Below are positions 17,114 through 24,851 of a stretch of DNA of 64,000 bases, piece after piece. Under the pieces are notes generated by a model. The model had not been told where the DNA came from. It saw only the letters and a list, made by a program, of their open reading frames with translations, and did no database searches. The position numbers were made by a program, and so were the translations under genes. The stretch's first letter is position 1, and each line of letters opens with the position of its first letter. The DNA comes from Anaerolineae bacterium. GTDB taxonomy: Bacteria; Chloroflexota; Anaerolineae; DRVO01. The stretch is from assembly GCA_013178015.1 (NCBI GenBank), contig JABLXR010000019.1, positions 1-64,000 on the forward strand. The letters are read 5' to 3'.

Positions 17114-19441
17114 GATGAACGACAGGGGCATACAGGCTACCGAGGAGGCTCTGGCTCGGCTGTTCGCTGCCGCCGAACCGGACCGCGAGTTTCTGCGAGC
17201 CCTGAGGGAGCGGCTGTTGACTAAGGGGGAGGGTGCGGCTGAGCCTGTCAGGCCGCCATCGCCGCCAAGGCAGCTGAGGGGGCTTGGCGCCCGTCTGGGA
17301 GCCTTCCTCGAGCGCCACGCCTGGGTTCCGGCGGCGCTGGCGCTCGCCCTCGTGCTGGCCCTGGCGGTGGCGCTGGGAGGGCCGGCCCAGGTGCTGGCCG
17401 AACTGGGCCGGCTGCCGGGCTACTTCTTCGGCATCGGCTTCGTGGACCTGACCGATACCCGGGCCCTTCCGGCCCCCGTGTCCGTTACCCGCGAGGGCGT
17501 CACGCTCACCGTGGAACAGGTGCTAGCCCAGCCGAACCGCACCGTCGTCCGTATCCGGGCTGAGGGGCTTCCTCCCCTGGCGGACGAGTCTCTGGCCGAC
17601 GGCGATCCCGGCTTTCTCCTCCGGCTGCCGGACGGCAGCACCTTGGCCCCCACGGGGTGGAGAGCCCGCCGGGGCGAGGCCACCGTGGACTTCCCGCCCC
17701 TGCCGGCCGACGTGTACCGGGTGGACCTGCTGGTGGAGCGCCTTCCCATCGTGCTGCCCGGGACGGCGCCCGAGAACTGGAAGGTGGCTCTGGGACTGCA
17801 CCCCACGAGCGGAGAGATGATGGGGGCCGGCTATACTGCCCCGTACACACCTGAGGACGCGACCGACAGCCACCACGGTGTCACCCTGCGCCTGCTGGAG
17901 GTGGCCCAGGGCCCCGAGAGCACCGCCCTCAACCTGCAGGTGAGCTGGCCGGACCCGGAGTGGCGCTTCCCCCGCCTGGGCTACGAGAGGACTGCCACCC
18001 TGCGGGACGACCTCGGCCACGTCTACTACGAGGGCGCCGGCCCCTCTGCCGCCAGCCTTGCGGCAGAGAGACAGGTGGCGGTGGCCATCGAAAGCCACGT
18101 CATCGAGCTCGGCGCTGCTCCCACACCGACGCCGCAACCCGGCAGCGAGATGTGCACCCTTACCTTCGGCCCGGTGTCGCCCGCGGCCAGCCGGCTGACG
18201 CTGATCGTAGACTCCATCGCCTTCAACGTCCCCCTCGAAGCCGAGTCACCCTCGACCTGGGCGACGACCCCCAGCTGGGTCAGGAGTGGCCCCTGGATGT
18301 GTGGCTGGACGTGGCCGGGCTGCCCCTGCACGTCACGGGAGCGCGCCTGCAGCAGAACAACTACACGGGGGAGAACGAGCCCCCCTTCGCTCTAGCCCTC
18401 TTCACCGACCCCTTCCCCCGAACCGACGACCGCAGCCTGGTCGCCGTATCTTTCAGTGCCGCTGCTGAAGGCTACCGTGGCAGCCGGGGGAACTTCGATC
18501 CCCAGAGTCGAATCGGGCAGACCAGCCTGCTGTTCGACACCCCGCCCCGCGGCATCGTCACCATCGAGGTCGGTGGCCCCGGGTTCGGGGCTCAGGTGAG
18601 CCTCCACGGCCCCTGGGAGATCACCTGGGCCGTGCCCGGAGGGCCGCCCGTGCCCATGGAGCCGGTATCGCTTAGGCCGGGTGCCTCGCAGGAGCGCAAC
18701 GGATTGACCCTCCGGGTGGAACGGGTGGACCTGACCGATCGGCTCACCGCCGTCACCCTAGGTATGGATCCGGGACCGGACGATGAGACCCTGGTGGGGG
18801 CCTCGGCCCGCCTGCCCGGCAGCGACGGCGTTGACCTCTATCACCTGACCGACGAGCGCGGCAACCGCTACGACCCCGGCGTGGCCCTGGCCTGGGAGCC
18901 GGCCGATGGCCCCGACTTCGACCCCCATCGGCTCCTCTTCCCGCCGCTGGCGCCTCTGGCGGGGCGGGTCACCTTCCACGTTCCGGCCATCGTGGTCCTG
19001 AGGCCCGCTGCCGCCTCCTTCGAGGTGACCGTCCCGCAGGGCGCTGAAGAGGAGGGGCCGTGGCCGGTGGACGTGGCCCTGTCGGTGGGAGGCTACCCGC
19101 TCCGCTTCACCGAGGCTCGGCTGCAGTACCAGCTTCTGGTCCTCAGCGCCGCGCTGGGGGACAACGGAGAACGGGACGGACGCCTGCTGGCCGGGTTGTC
19201 CTTCACTTCGGTGACCGGGCCGGACGGAGTGGCGCGTCCCCTGGCCACGGACGCCGCCCTGGTCGAGCAGTTCGGACAGGTGGTCACTCCCGAGGGGGCG
19301 GGCGAGCCGCTGTTTCTGGTCGGCTTCAGCGCCGGGGCCGGTGGCGGGCCCATTCGGCCGGGCACCTACCGGGTGCAGGTGACCGGGGTCAACGAGGCCG
19401 TGCCGGGGCCGTGGGAGCTGACCTGGGAGATGCCGCAGTGA
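17100..19441 (+). pseudogene. Membrane-anchored putative anti-sigma regulator, split by a frameshift
   Basis: Two frames together encode one protein of about 780 residues. The first (17100-~18243) has a cytosolic N-terminus with an Asp/Glu/Arg-rich helix (ATEEALARLFAAAEPDREFLRAL), one membrane helix near residues 75-95, and then extracytoplasmic beta-rich modules. The second (~18244-19441) continues with the same kind of module (SRVTLDLGDDPQ). The two modules SVTREGVTLTVEQV and SQERNGLTLRVERVDL show internal repetition. Restoring one base near 18241-18245 (GCCGAG to GCCCGAG) makes a continuous frame. The layout suits a transmembrane anti-sigma factor with an outside sensor (DUF4179-like), but no known anti-sigma zinc motif is visible. 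A sequencing error is possible. Confidence 0.65.
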
Positions 19442-20265
19442 GCGCCATCGCGGAAGCCACTGGGCCGGCCCGGCGGAGGGCAGCGCCCACCTCAGGGGGA
19501 CGCCTGTGGGTGAGTATCCTGGCGCTGGCCGTCACCGGCCTGCTCTTCGGCCAGTCCTACGTCCTCCTGCCGTTACTGAGCCTGGCCCAGCGGCTCGACC
19601 TCCACGGGCTCCTGATGGGGGGTGCCCTGCCTTGGCTGGTGGGGCTGCTGCGCCTGCCCCAGATCGTCTTCTTCGGCAGCCTGGCCGGGTACCTGCTGGC
19701 GAGCCTGGTGACGGTGGCTCTGCTGCTGGCGGCCCTGGTCTGGGGCCGGCCGGGCCCAGCAGGCAGGGTCGTGCTGGCGCTGGGATTGCTGGCGGTGGCC
19801 GCCTTCCCCTGGCTGAGCCGCTACCGTCCGGCGCTGGGCCCCGCCTCCGGCTACCGGATGCAGCTGGCCACCGCGCCGGGGCTGCTGGAGGGCGTGATCA
19901 AACAGACGCAGGTAGCGCGCGAGATCAGGCCTTGCCGGTACTCTCTGCTGGGGTGGAGCCAGGAGGGCGTCCTATACTACCAGGGCACCTGCGCGGGGAA
20001 GGAGCCCCAGGTGTGGGCGTACGACCCAGTCGTGGCCCAGGGAAGGGCTATCGCCATCGCTCCCGCGGCCCTGGTGCAGCAGCCACCGGTAGTCTCGCCC
20101 CTGGAACAGGTGCGGGCGTCGGTGTACCCCCGGGCCCTGGAGCCTTCGGTTAGGCGCCTGGCCCTGCATGGCTCCGCCCTGACGTCTCCGGACGGGCGCT
20201 GGCTGGCGTTGGTTGCCGGGCACCTCTACGGCCCCGAGGACGTGCTGGTACTAGAACACAGATGA
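19438..20265 (+). CDS. Membrane protein of unknown function, possible secreted-domain sensor
   Basis: A 275-residue protein starting at GTG 19438, which overlaps the stop of the preceding gene as GTGA, so it is translationally coupled to the sigma/regulator pair. It has three or four hydrophobic segments between residues ~20 and 125 (LALAVTGLLFGQSYVLLPLL, LGLLRLPQIVFFGSLAGYLLASLV, VLALGLLAVAAFPWL). A C-terminal domain contains short WD/beta-propeller-like pieces (GWSQEGVLYYQG, LTSPDGRWLALVAGHLYG). No family is recognised. Position suggests a role in the same envelope-signal circuit. Confidence 0.7.
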   Translation: MSAIAEATGPARRRAAPTSGGRLWVSILALAVTGLLFGQSYVLLPLLSLAQRLDLHGLLMGGALPWLVGLLRLPQIVFFGSLAGYLLASLVTVALLLAALVWGRPGPAGRVVLALGLLAVAAFPWLSRYRPALGPASGYRMQLATAPGLLEGVIKQTQVAREIRPCRYSLLGWSQEGVLYYQGTCAGKEPQVWAYDPVVAQGRAIAIAPAALVQQPPVVSPLEQVRASVYPRALEPSVRRLALHGSALTSPDGRWLALVAGHLYGPEDVLVLEHR

Positions 20266-20354
20266 CGCCAATGGTGCGTTGATCTCCGCTGATGGCGCCC
20301 GCCTGCCCCGTCGCCTGATCGGCGTGAATTAGCGTGACATCAGCGCCATCAGCG
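20266..20354. repeat. Dispersed CGCTGAT inverted-repeat element (copy A)
   Basis: The gap between two convergent genes holds CGCTGATGGCG (20287-20297) and its exact inverse CGCCATCAGCG (20344-20354), with further CGCTGAT/ATCAGCG-like words between. Similar elements lie at 31018-31114 and 32245-32324. It may act as a bidirectional terminator here. Confidence 0.7.
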
Positions 20355-20369
20355 TGCCACCGTCATCCT

Positions 20370-21443
20370 CTACAGGTCCAGCGGCGGCAGCCCGAACATG
20401 TCCCGGTACGTCTCGATCACCGCCAGGTAGTTGCGCAAGGGCACGCTGGCGGTGATGGCGTTGCTGGCGCAGAGGATGTGACCACCGCTCCCCCTCCCCT
20501 TCTCCAGGCACTCCCGAGTATGCCGCTTCACCTCATCTGGGGTGGCGAAGCTCAGGATGTTGCCCGGGTCCAGGTTGCCGTAGAAGGTGATCCGATCGCC
20601 GTAGGCCGCCTTGAGCCGGCCCAGGTCCATCCCCGCGTGCAGGTCTATCTCCAGGTACCCATCCACCTCGCAGCCCACCAGGAAATCCTCGATCACCGGC
20701 CACAGGTCGCCGTCGCTGGCGTTCACCGCCCAGCCGCCCAGTTCGTGCACCCGGCGGGACACCGTGCGCACCTCGGGCATGATGAACTCGCGGTAGGCCC
20801 GGGGAGAGATGAGGGGCCGCGTGCCGGCGAAATCGCCGCCCACGCCGTACTGGTCCACCCCCACCTGAGCATAGCCTTCCACCAGCGCCAGCGCCCGCCG
20901 GGTGGCCAGAGCGAAGTGGCGATGAGCCACCTCCGGAGCCAGCAGCATGGTCTGCATCAAGTCCACGTCGGTCCAGACGCCGTGGGCATACGCCGGGGCC
21001 AGGACGGGCAGGTCAATCCCCCGCCGGTCCATCTCTTCCTTGACGCAGACGTAGATGAAGAACCGGTCGTCGTTGGCGGGCGCGGCGAGGTCCCGCTCGG
21101 TTGCCTCGTTCCGCAGCCTGACTCGCTCCACCGGATCGTCGGGCAACTCGGGAGAGGGAACGTCGGAGGCCGGCTCCAGGGCATGGCGGGAGCCGGTGGA
21201 GTAGACGTAGAGCATGTCGTGGTCCAGAAGCTGGGCCAGGTCCAGCCGATCTGCTGCCACCCGGCGCACCGCCCCCTCCCAGCCCAGCTCCCGCAGCAGG
21301 CCACGCCAGTGAACGGGGTCGCCGCCGTAGGGTCGGCCCAGGAGCTGATCGGCCAGCGGGGCGAGGAGGACGTACTCGAAGATGGGAGTGCGGTCGGGCT
21401 CGCGGTGCTGCAGAGCAGCCTCGACTCGCTCGCGAGAGGTCAT
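20370..21443 (-). CDS. Uroporphyrinogen decarboxylase-family protein (methyltransferase-like)
   Basis: A 357-residue TIM-barrel protein starting MTSRERVEAALQHREPDRTPIFEY, the opening typical of the UroD/MtaA superfamily. FAGTRPLISPRAYREFIMPEVRTVSRRVHELGG and ITFYGNLDPGNIL are further family landmarks. True UroD enzymes make haem precursors; many relatives, especially in anaerobes, are corrinoid-dependent methyltransferases. The absence of other haem genes and the length favour the second group, but the substrate cannot be told. The gene converges on the one before it and ends just past the CGCTGAT repeat element. Confidence 0.8.
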   Translation of the reverse strand: MTSRERVEAALQHREPDRTPIFEYVLLAPLADQLLGRPYGGDPVHWRGLLRELGWEGAVRRVAADRLDLAQLLDHDMLYVYSTGSRHALEPASDVPSPELPDDPVERVRLRNEATERDLAAPANDDRFFIYVCVKEEMDRRGIDLPVLAPAYAHGVWTDVDLMQTMLLAPEVAHRHFALATRRALALVEGYAQVGVDQYGVGGDFAGTRPLISPRAYREFIMPEVRTVSRRVHELGGWAVNASDGDLWPVIEDFLVGCEVDGYLEIDLHAGMDLGRLKAAYGDRITFYGNLDPGNILSFATPDEVKRHTRECLEKGRGSGGHILCASNAITASVPLRNYLAVIETYRDMFGLPPLDL

Positions 21444-21714
21444 GCGCCACCCCCAGGTCGCCCGGCGACGGGCGAGTCGCGACGGTTCAATGGCAGCGCT
21501 CTCCCGCCGGTGCTCAGCGATCTCACCTCAGAGCCTCCCAGCAGCCCGCCGGGCCTAAAGTGACCACACCCTCATCGTTCTTCCTCTCCTGCAACCGGCG
21601 CACCGGACGCGCACAGACATCCCAGCGGCCACCGGGCTACCTGCTGCCAGACGCCCAGCGGGTCAGCGAACAGGTAGCGCTCGGTGAGCCGGAGGACACC
21701 TCTGCCCTGTCCCG

Positions 21715-22617
21715 TCAGCGGCTGTGTTGTCTGGCCGGCACCGCCCCTACCGCGGCAGGCCCTTTCTGGCGCCGCACTCTGGCCGGGCGCAGGTAGATGG
21801 ACCAGTAGGCCAAGCCAACCATCACCGAGCCGCCGATGATGTTGCCGATGGTCACTGGAAGCAGGTTAACGAACAGAAAGTTGGTCAGGGTGAGGTGAGG
21901 GAACTCCGAGGCCGCCACGCCTGCCGCTGCCAGGAAGGCGGCGTCGCTCTTGATCAGCAGCCCCACAGGGATGAAGTACATGTTGGCCACGCTGTGCTCG
22001 AAGCCGCTGGCGACAAAGGCGCTGATGGGGAAGATGGTGGCCAGAATCTTGTCGGTAGTCGAATGGCCCCCCATGATCAGCCAGACGGCGATGCACACCA
22101 GGGCGTTGCAGAGCATGCCCAGGGCGATCGCCTGCACCAGCCCCAGCGAGCACTTGGCCTCGGCGATGCGCAGGGCCTGCAGCCCAACCGCGGTGCCGCC
22201 GCCAAAGTGGTAGCGAGCCAAGACCACCAGGACAGCGGTGATCACCGAGCCGAAGAAGTTCCCGGCGTAGACCAGACCCCAGTTGCGCAGTAGCCTGCGC
22301 GTGGTGACCCGGCCGCTAGCCCAGGCCATGATGATCAGGTTGTTGCCGGTGAACAGCTCGGCTCCGGCGACCACGACCAAGATCAGGCCCAGACAGAAGG
22401 CGAGACCAACTAGCAGACGTGCTACACCGAAAGGCAGAGCGCTGCTGCCGGTGGCCACGGTGGTGCTGAAGACCGCACCCATGGAGATGAAGCCACCGGC
22501 CAGAGTGGCCAGGCCCAGAGTGGTGATCGCATCGAGCGCAGTACGGGCCTCCCCCGTTACCTCCGCCCGCTCGGCGATCTCCCTCGGCAATAGGGCATCA
22601 AAAGGATTCTCGGCCAT
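21715..22617 (-). CDS. Formate/nitrite transporter family channel
   Basis: A 300-residue pentameric channel protein of the FNT family (FocA, NirC, HSC) with six helices. Diagnostic segments are GAELFTGNNLI and the re-entrant FVASGFEHSVANMYFIP, which hold the pore-gating Thr and His regions. A ribosome site AGGAGG precedes the ATG. It is divergent from the hdr/fdh operon encoding a formate dehydrogenase, so formate import or export is the likely job, although nitrite or hydrosulfide cannot be excluded by sequence. About 420 bases separate it from hdrC. Confidence 0.92.
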   Translation of the reverse strand: MAENPFDALLPREIAERAEVTGEARTALDAITTLGLATLAGGFISMGAVFSTTVATGSSALPFGVARLLVGLAFCLGLILVVVAGAELFTGNNLIIMAWASGRVTTRRLLRNWGLVYAGNFFGSVITAVLVVLARYHFGGGTAVGLQALRIAEAKCSLGLVQAIALGMLCNALVCIAVWLIMGGHSTTDKILATIFPISAFVASGFEHSVANMYFIPVGLLIKSDAAFLAAAGVAASEFPHLTLTNFLFVNLLPVTIGNIIGGSVMVGLAYWSIYLRPARVRRQKGPAAVGAVPARQHSR

Positions 22618-22952
22618 CCGACCTCCTACGACGAGGCACTGAGTGGCACCACCTCCGCGTGGTGCCGCTGGCCGCGCCGGGCGTCAGCAGGACAGCCCAG
22701 AGAGATAGCTCAGTCACGCGGGCGCGGCCCAGCATCGCCAGGCGCAGCAATAGCCTCTCTTCAGGCACTGGTGATGCAGGAAGCCCGACCAGTCGCCGGC
22801 CAGGCTGCAGTTATCGCGAAGCGTTGGCCGCGCCCCAACTCCGGGCGCCGAGCGCACCCGGCACGGCAGCGATCTCATGCTAGCAGGTCCCCGGCGGGAC
22901 TGCAAAAGATTGTGCCTGGAGGAGCGATCGGAGGGACGTACAGGCTCTGCTG

Positions 22953-22982
22953 TTTGACAAAAAGCAGGCCGCCGTCGAAAAT
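22953..22982 (+). promoter_or_regulatory. Candidate promoter of the hdr-fdh operon
   Basis: TTGACA (22953-22958) is followed after 18 bases by GAAAAT (22977-22982), a perfect -35 and a fair -10 in the 426-base divergent gap between the FNT gene and hdrC. Transcription from it would start after the in-frame ATG at 22981, which supports the downstream GTG as the hdrC start. Nothing else recognisable was seen in this gap. Confidence 0.5.
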
Positions 22983-23043
22983 GCTACTGATCCTATCCGG
23001 ATTAGCCGGTTCTGCCGACGTCTGTGAGGCCGCGGAGACGCCC

Positions 23044-23622
23044 GTGAGACAGCAATCGGTGGTGGACTTGGCCGCCCTACGACAAGAGCCCGACCTGGTG
23101 GACCGAATCTCGTCTCGCGGACGCGAGATCCACCGCTGCCTGCAATGTGGCACCTGCAGCGCCTCCTGTCCCGCGGCGGCAGCCATGGACGTCACTCCCC
23201 GGATCATGTGGCGCATGGTGCACTTGGGCATGACGGACGAGGTGCTACAGAGCAAGACCATGTGGCTCTGTAGCCTGTGCTACCAGTGCCAGGTTCGTTG
23301 CCCCCGAGGCATTCCTCTCACGGAGCTGATCACCAGCCTCAAGGAACTGGCGCTCGAGAGAGGCCTCGTCTCCTCGCGGGAGAGCGGCGCCTTCTACCGC
23401 TCCTTCGCCCACGTCATGCGTCGCTACGGCCGCATGCGCGAGTTCGAGTTCATGGCCCGCTACCTGCTGGCAGCCAACCCCCTTAAGGCAGCCAACTTCG
23501 CTCCCCTGGGGCTCACCCTCTTCCGGCGAGGGAAGGTCCGGCCGGAGGTGCCCGCGTTTGGGGGCGAGGGGCGTCTGGACCGCCTTTTCCAACGGGTGGC
23601 GGAACTGGAGGCAGCTCCGTGA
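23044..23622 (+). CDS. hdrC: Heterodisulfide reductase-like iron-sulfur subunit C
   Basis: A 192-residue cytosolic electron-transfer protein with two [4Fe-4S] motifs: Cys 32/35/38/42 (CLQCGTCSASCP) and Cys 76/79/82/86 (CSLCYQCQVRCP). HdrC passes electrons from the flavin subunit HdrA to HdrB. The length matches the family. GTG at 23044 is preferred: GGAG lies just upstream and a candidate promoter's -10 overlaps the other possible start (ATG 22981). The stop overlaps the hdrB start as GTGA, implying a tight complex. It is the first gene of an Hdr-formate dehydrogenase operon. Confidence 0.88.
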   Translation: MRQQSVVDLAALRQEPDLVDRISSRGREIHRCLQCGTCSASCPAAAAMDVTPRIMWRMVHLGMTDEVLQSKTMWLCSLCYQCQVRCPRGIPLTELITSLKELALERGLVSSRESGAFYRSFAHVMRRYGRMREFEFMARYLLAANPLKAANFAPLGLTLFRRGKVRPEVPAFGGEGRLDRLFQRVAELEAAP

Positions 23623-24503
23623 GGTACCTTCTCTACCCCGGCTGCTCGGCCGAGGGATCGGCCCTCGAGTATCTCAAGTCCACCCTGGCCGTCATGCGGG
23701 TGTTGGATGTGGAGCTCCAGGAACTGGACGACTGGACCTGCTGCGGTGCCAGCGTGGCCCCGGTGATGAGCGAGCTCCTGGGCCTAGTGCTGCCCGCCCG
23801 CAACCTGGCTCTGGCCGAACGGGACGGCGCGGGCCTCGACGTGTTGACCATCTGTAGCGCCTGCTACACCAACTTCCGCCGCACCGATGCGGCTGCCGCC
23901 AAACCGGCGACGTTGAAGAAGATTAACCAGGCTCTGGAGGTGGAGGGACTCACCTACCGGGGCAAGGCGCGGGCCCGCCATCTGTTGGATGTGCTGGCCA
24001 ACGATATCGGCGCCGATGCCATCGCCGCCCGGGTGCGCCGGCCCCTCACGGGGCTCACCGTGGCCCCCTACTACGGCTGCCAGACCGTGCGTCCCTACAG
24101 CCCCTTCGACGACGACGAACGCCCTACCTCCATGAACGCCATCCTGGAAGCACTGGGAGTGGCCGTCCACCACCATGCCCGCCAGGCGTACTGCTGCGGC
24201 ACTTCCCTTATGGTGACCAAGCCGGAGGTGGCGCAGCCCATGGTGGGAGCGATTCTGGAGGCGTGCAGCCCGGCCGACTGCATCGTCACCGTTTGCCCTA
24301 TGTGCCACATGAACCTAGACAGCTACCAGGAGGCAGCTTCGCGCGCGGTGGGAGGACCCTTCAGAGTGCCGGTGCTGTTTCTGCCCCAACTGTTGGGCCT
24401 GGCCTTCGGCCTGCCCCAGGCGGAGATGATGTTCCACCGACACGTGGTGCCGGTGGCCCCGGCCCTGGCCCGGCTGGTGCAGCCGGAGGTACAGACCGCG
24501 TGA
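23619..24503 (+). CDS. hdrB: Heterodisulfide reductase-like subunit B (CCG protein)
   Basis: A 294-residue protein with two CCG domains: CCGASVAPVM...CSACYTNF and YYGCQTVRP...CCGTSLMVTKP...CPMCHMNLD. In methanogen HdrB these cysteines bind two non-cubane iron-sulfur clusters that cleave the CoM-S-S-CoB disulfide. In bacteria the disulfide partner is generally unknown. The start GTG overlaps the hdrC stop. It starts MRYLLYPGCSAEGSA, which fits HdrB. A 350-base gap filled by repeats separates it from hdrA, an unusual interruption in this operon. Confidence 0.92.
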   Translation: MRYLLYPGCSAEGSALEYLKSTLAVMRVLDVELQELDDWTCCGASVAPVMSELLGLVLPARNLALAERDGAGLDVLTICSACYTNFRRTDAAAAKPATLKKINQALEVEGLTYRGKARARHLLDVLANDIGADAIAARVRRPLTGLTVAPYYGCQTVRPYSPFDDDERPTSMNAILEALGVAVHHHARQAYCCGTSLMVTKPEVAQPMVGAILEACSPADCIVTVCPMCHMNLDSYQEAASRAVGGPFRVPVLFLPQLLGLAFGLPQAEMMFHRHVVPVAPALARLVQPEVQTA

Positions 24504-24589
24504 TGGGCAAGGCCGCACCGGAGGGCGACGTGCACCATGTCGGGCGGCCCCACGACGACGGACGGGGGTTACCCCATGAGCAGCGTAGC

Positions 24590-24640
24590 GAAGGCTCTCG
24601 ACCAGCGGCCTGGAGATGCTTCACTTCGTTCAGCATGACA
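24590..24640 (-). repeat. Dispersed intergenic repeat (HAERSEAS-type)
   Basis: The minus strand reads GTCATGCTGAACGAAGTGAA followed by GCATCTCCAGG, and one frame translates as the CHAERSEASP-like string. From general knowledge such CATGCTGAACGAAGTGAAGC words recur in intergenic DNA of many bacteria, including Chloroflexota. It abuts the 42-base tandem repeat and may have seeded it. Confidence 0.6.
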
Positions 24641-24826
24641 CAAGGGGCGCTCGGCATGACGCAAGAGCCGCTCAACGTCATGCAAGGGGCGCTCGGCATG
24701 ACGCAAGAGCCGCTCAACGTCATGCAAGGGGCGCTCGGCAGGGCACAGGAGCCGCTCAGCGTGATGCAAGGGGCGCTCGGCAGGGCACAGGAGCCGTTCA
24801 ACGTGATGCAAGGGGCGTTCGGCTGA
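24641..24826. repeat. 42-base tandem repeat between hdrB and hdrA
   Basis: Units begin at 24641, 24683, 24725, 24767 and 24809, exactly 42 bases apart, for about 4.5 copies. Each unit splits into two related 21-base halves, CAAGGGGCGCTCGGCATGACG and a degenerate CAAGAGCCGCTCAAC-type half. The first two copies are near-identical and the later two share GGCAGGGCACAGGAG. The period is a multiple of three, so frames stay open on both strands (MQGALGMTQEPLNV), but there is no sign of a real gene. Confidence 0.9.
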
Positions 24827-24851
24827 GCCGTCTTGAGAGGAGTCTGACCTT

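Noticed and set aside
20334-21563. 409-codon open frame on the plus strand opposite the UroD-family gene
   Set aside because: It lies antisense to a well-conserved gene, has low-complexity composition rich in His, Val and Gly, and no ribosome site; a shadow of high-GC third positions.
22981-23043. Longer hdrC start at ATG 22981 or upstream
   Set aside because: No ribosome site, the codons precede or overlap a promoter-like -10, and HdrC homologues are about the length given by GTG 23044.
24263-24826. Open frames through the 42-base repeats (MQGALGMTQEPLNV units) as a repeat protein
   Set aside because: The period is a multiple of three, which keeps frames open on both strands; the frame begins inside hdrB and lacks its own start signals.
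24641-24826. CRISPR array
   Set aside because: Units are contiguous 42-base tandem copies with no unique spacers and no cas genes nearby.
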